The notes under the pieces are model-generated. The model saw only the letters and a program-made list of their open reading frames with translations. It was not told the origin of the DNA and searched no databases. From Acidobacteriota bacterium (GTDB lineage Bacteria; Acidobacteriota; JAAYUB01), in contig JAAYUB010000012.1 of assembly GCA_012517875.1 (NCBI GenBank), positions 1 through 61,360 on the forward strand: DNA of 61,360 nucleotides, written 5' to 3'. Positions within the stretch are counted from its first letter, which is position 1. The number at the start of each line of letters is the position of its first letter. Of the stretch, positions 61,210 to 61,360 are shown piece by piece. Position numbers and translations under genes: made by a program.

Positions 61210-61360
61210 TTACTTCTTCCCGTATTTTTCCATCAGTTGCTGGAAGAACGCCCGGCGCTTCTCGGGGTCGCGGAAGAGATCGGGGTCGCTCTTGCGCTTG
61301 GCCTCGACCTCGGCGCGGGCGTCAGGATTCTGCATGATCTCCGCCATGGGGCCGCGCATC
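61210..61360 (-). CDS. C-terminal end of a protein, probably the RND adaptor (partial)
   Basis: Only the last 49 codons are present; the 5' part lies beyond the window. The visible residues are highly charged (EVEAKRKSDPDLFRDPEKRR), ending MEKYGKK. The stop (61212-61210) is three bases before the first permease. By position it is the periplasmic adaptor with a charged C-terminal extension, or a small gene between adaptor and permease; sequence alone cannot decide. Confidence 0.5.
   Translation of the reverse strand, partial: MRGPMAEIMQNPDARAEVEAKRKSDPDLFRDPEKRRAFFQQLMEKYGKK

Overview
The window is high-GC (by eye about two thirds G+C) chromosomal DNA from a Gram-negative bacterium: it carries a TolC-type outer membrane factor, RND pumps, Tat- and Sec-exported proteins and an outer-membrane-type lipocalin. 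Two large Ser/Thr kinases with TPR or WD40 sensor regions, an ECF sigma unit, an aldehyde:ferredoxin oxidoreductase and a cytochrome bd-like oxidase fused to cytochrome c would fit an Acidobacteriota-like lineage, but no rRNA or marker gene is present, so the phylum is only a guess. I saw no tRNA, rRNA, CRISPR array, prophage or intact insertion sequence. Long plus-strand reading frames opposite most minus-strand genes are GC-driven shadows.

Layout. 1-4350: tripartite efflux operon (outer membrane factor, adaptor, RND permease cut by the window edge) with ATGA overlaps. 4465-6167: DUF4405-type membrane protein and a ureohydrolase. 6244-9660: B12-type radical SAM protein, divergent from a small unknown gene and a SPASM-type radical SAM protein. 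9677-13219: kinase-TPR sensor and a PH-like membrane protein whose promoter predicts a leaderless message. 13341-16099: prephenate dehydrogenase, ECF sigma/anti-sigma/zinc-ribbon unit and a small membrane protein. 16121-18291: EamA transporter and a BLUF-EAL light-regulated c-di-GMP phosphodiesterase. 18384-24348: five-gene operon of ferredoxin, AOR, FliB-like Fe-S methylase, YfcC-type carrier and exported Asp/Glu racemase. 24547-31896: FucI-like protein, exported FGE-fold protein, nitroreductase, an acetyltransferase broken by an amber codon, FrhB-like protein and serine hydrolase. 32051-34560: cytochrome bd-like pair. 35005-37035: homocitrate/isopropylmalate synthase with a coupled leader ORF, and an ACT-like gene. 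37215-45189: conserved hypothetical, amino acid permease, antiporter, kinase-WD40, small exported protein and YedF-like protein. 45334-54783: Lhr helicase, SPASM radical SAM protein, Tat-exported aldo/keto reductase, QueF, a paralogous small exported protein and lipocalin. 54890-61360: two tandem RND permeases and the end of their adaptor.

The most unusual signal is not a gene. Six intergenic gaps are filled with short-period degenerate repeats, mostly of period 7 with local 6- and 8-nt stretches. In four of them the 7-nt phase is unbroken for 70 to 182 nt while the repeated word changes completely. The order of word families (TCCGANN, then GAGYCTC, then ATTACG/AGCACG) recurs in separate loci, once inverted. 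This resembles cyanobacterial STRR heptamers but with drifting words, and is the best candidate here for an undescribed sequence system.

Recognisable promoters are TTGNNN-N16/17/18-TAnAnT. Secondary points of interest are the coupled leader peptide before the synthase, the AOR/FliB-like operon, the radical SAM pair around a small gene, and operator-like inverted repeats at queF and the BLUF-EAL gene.
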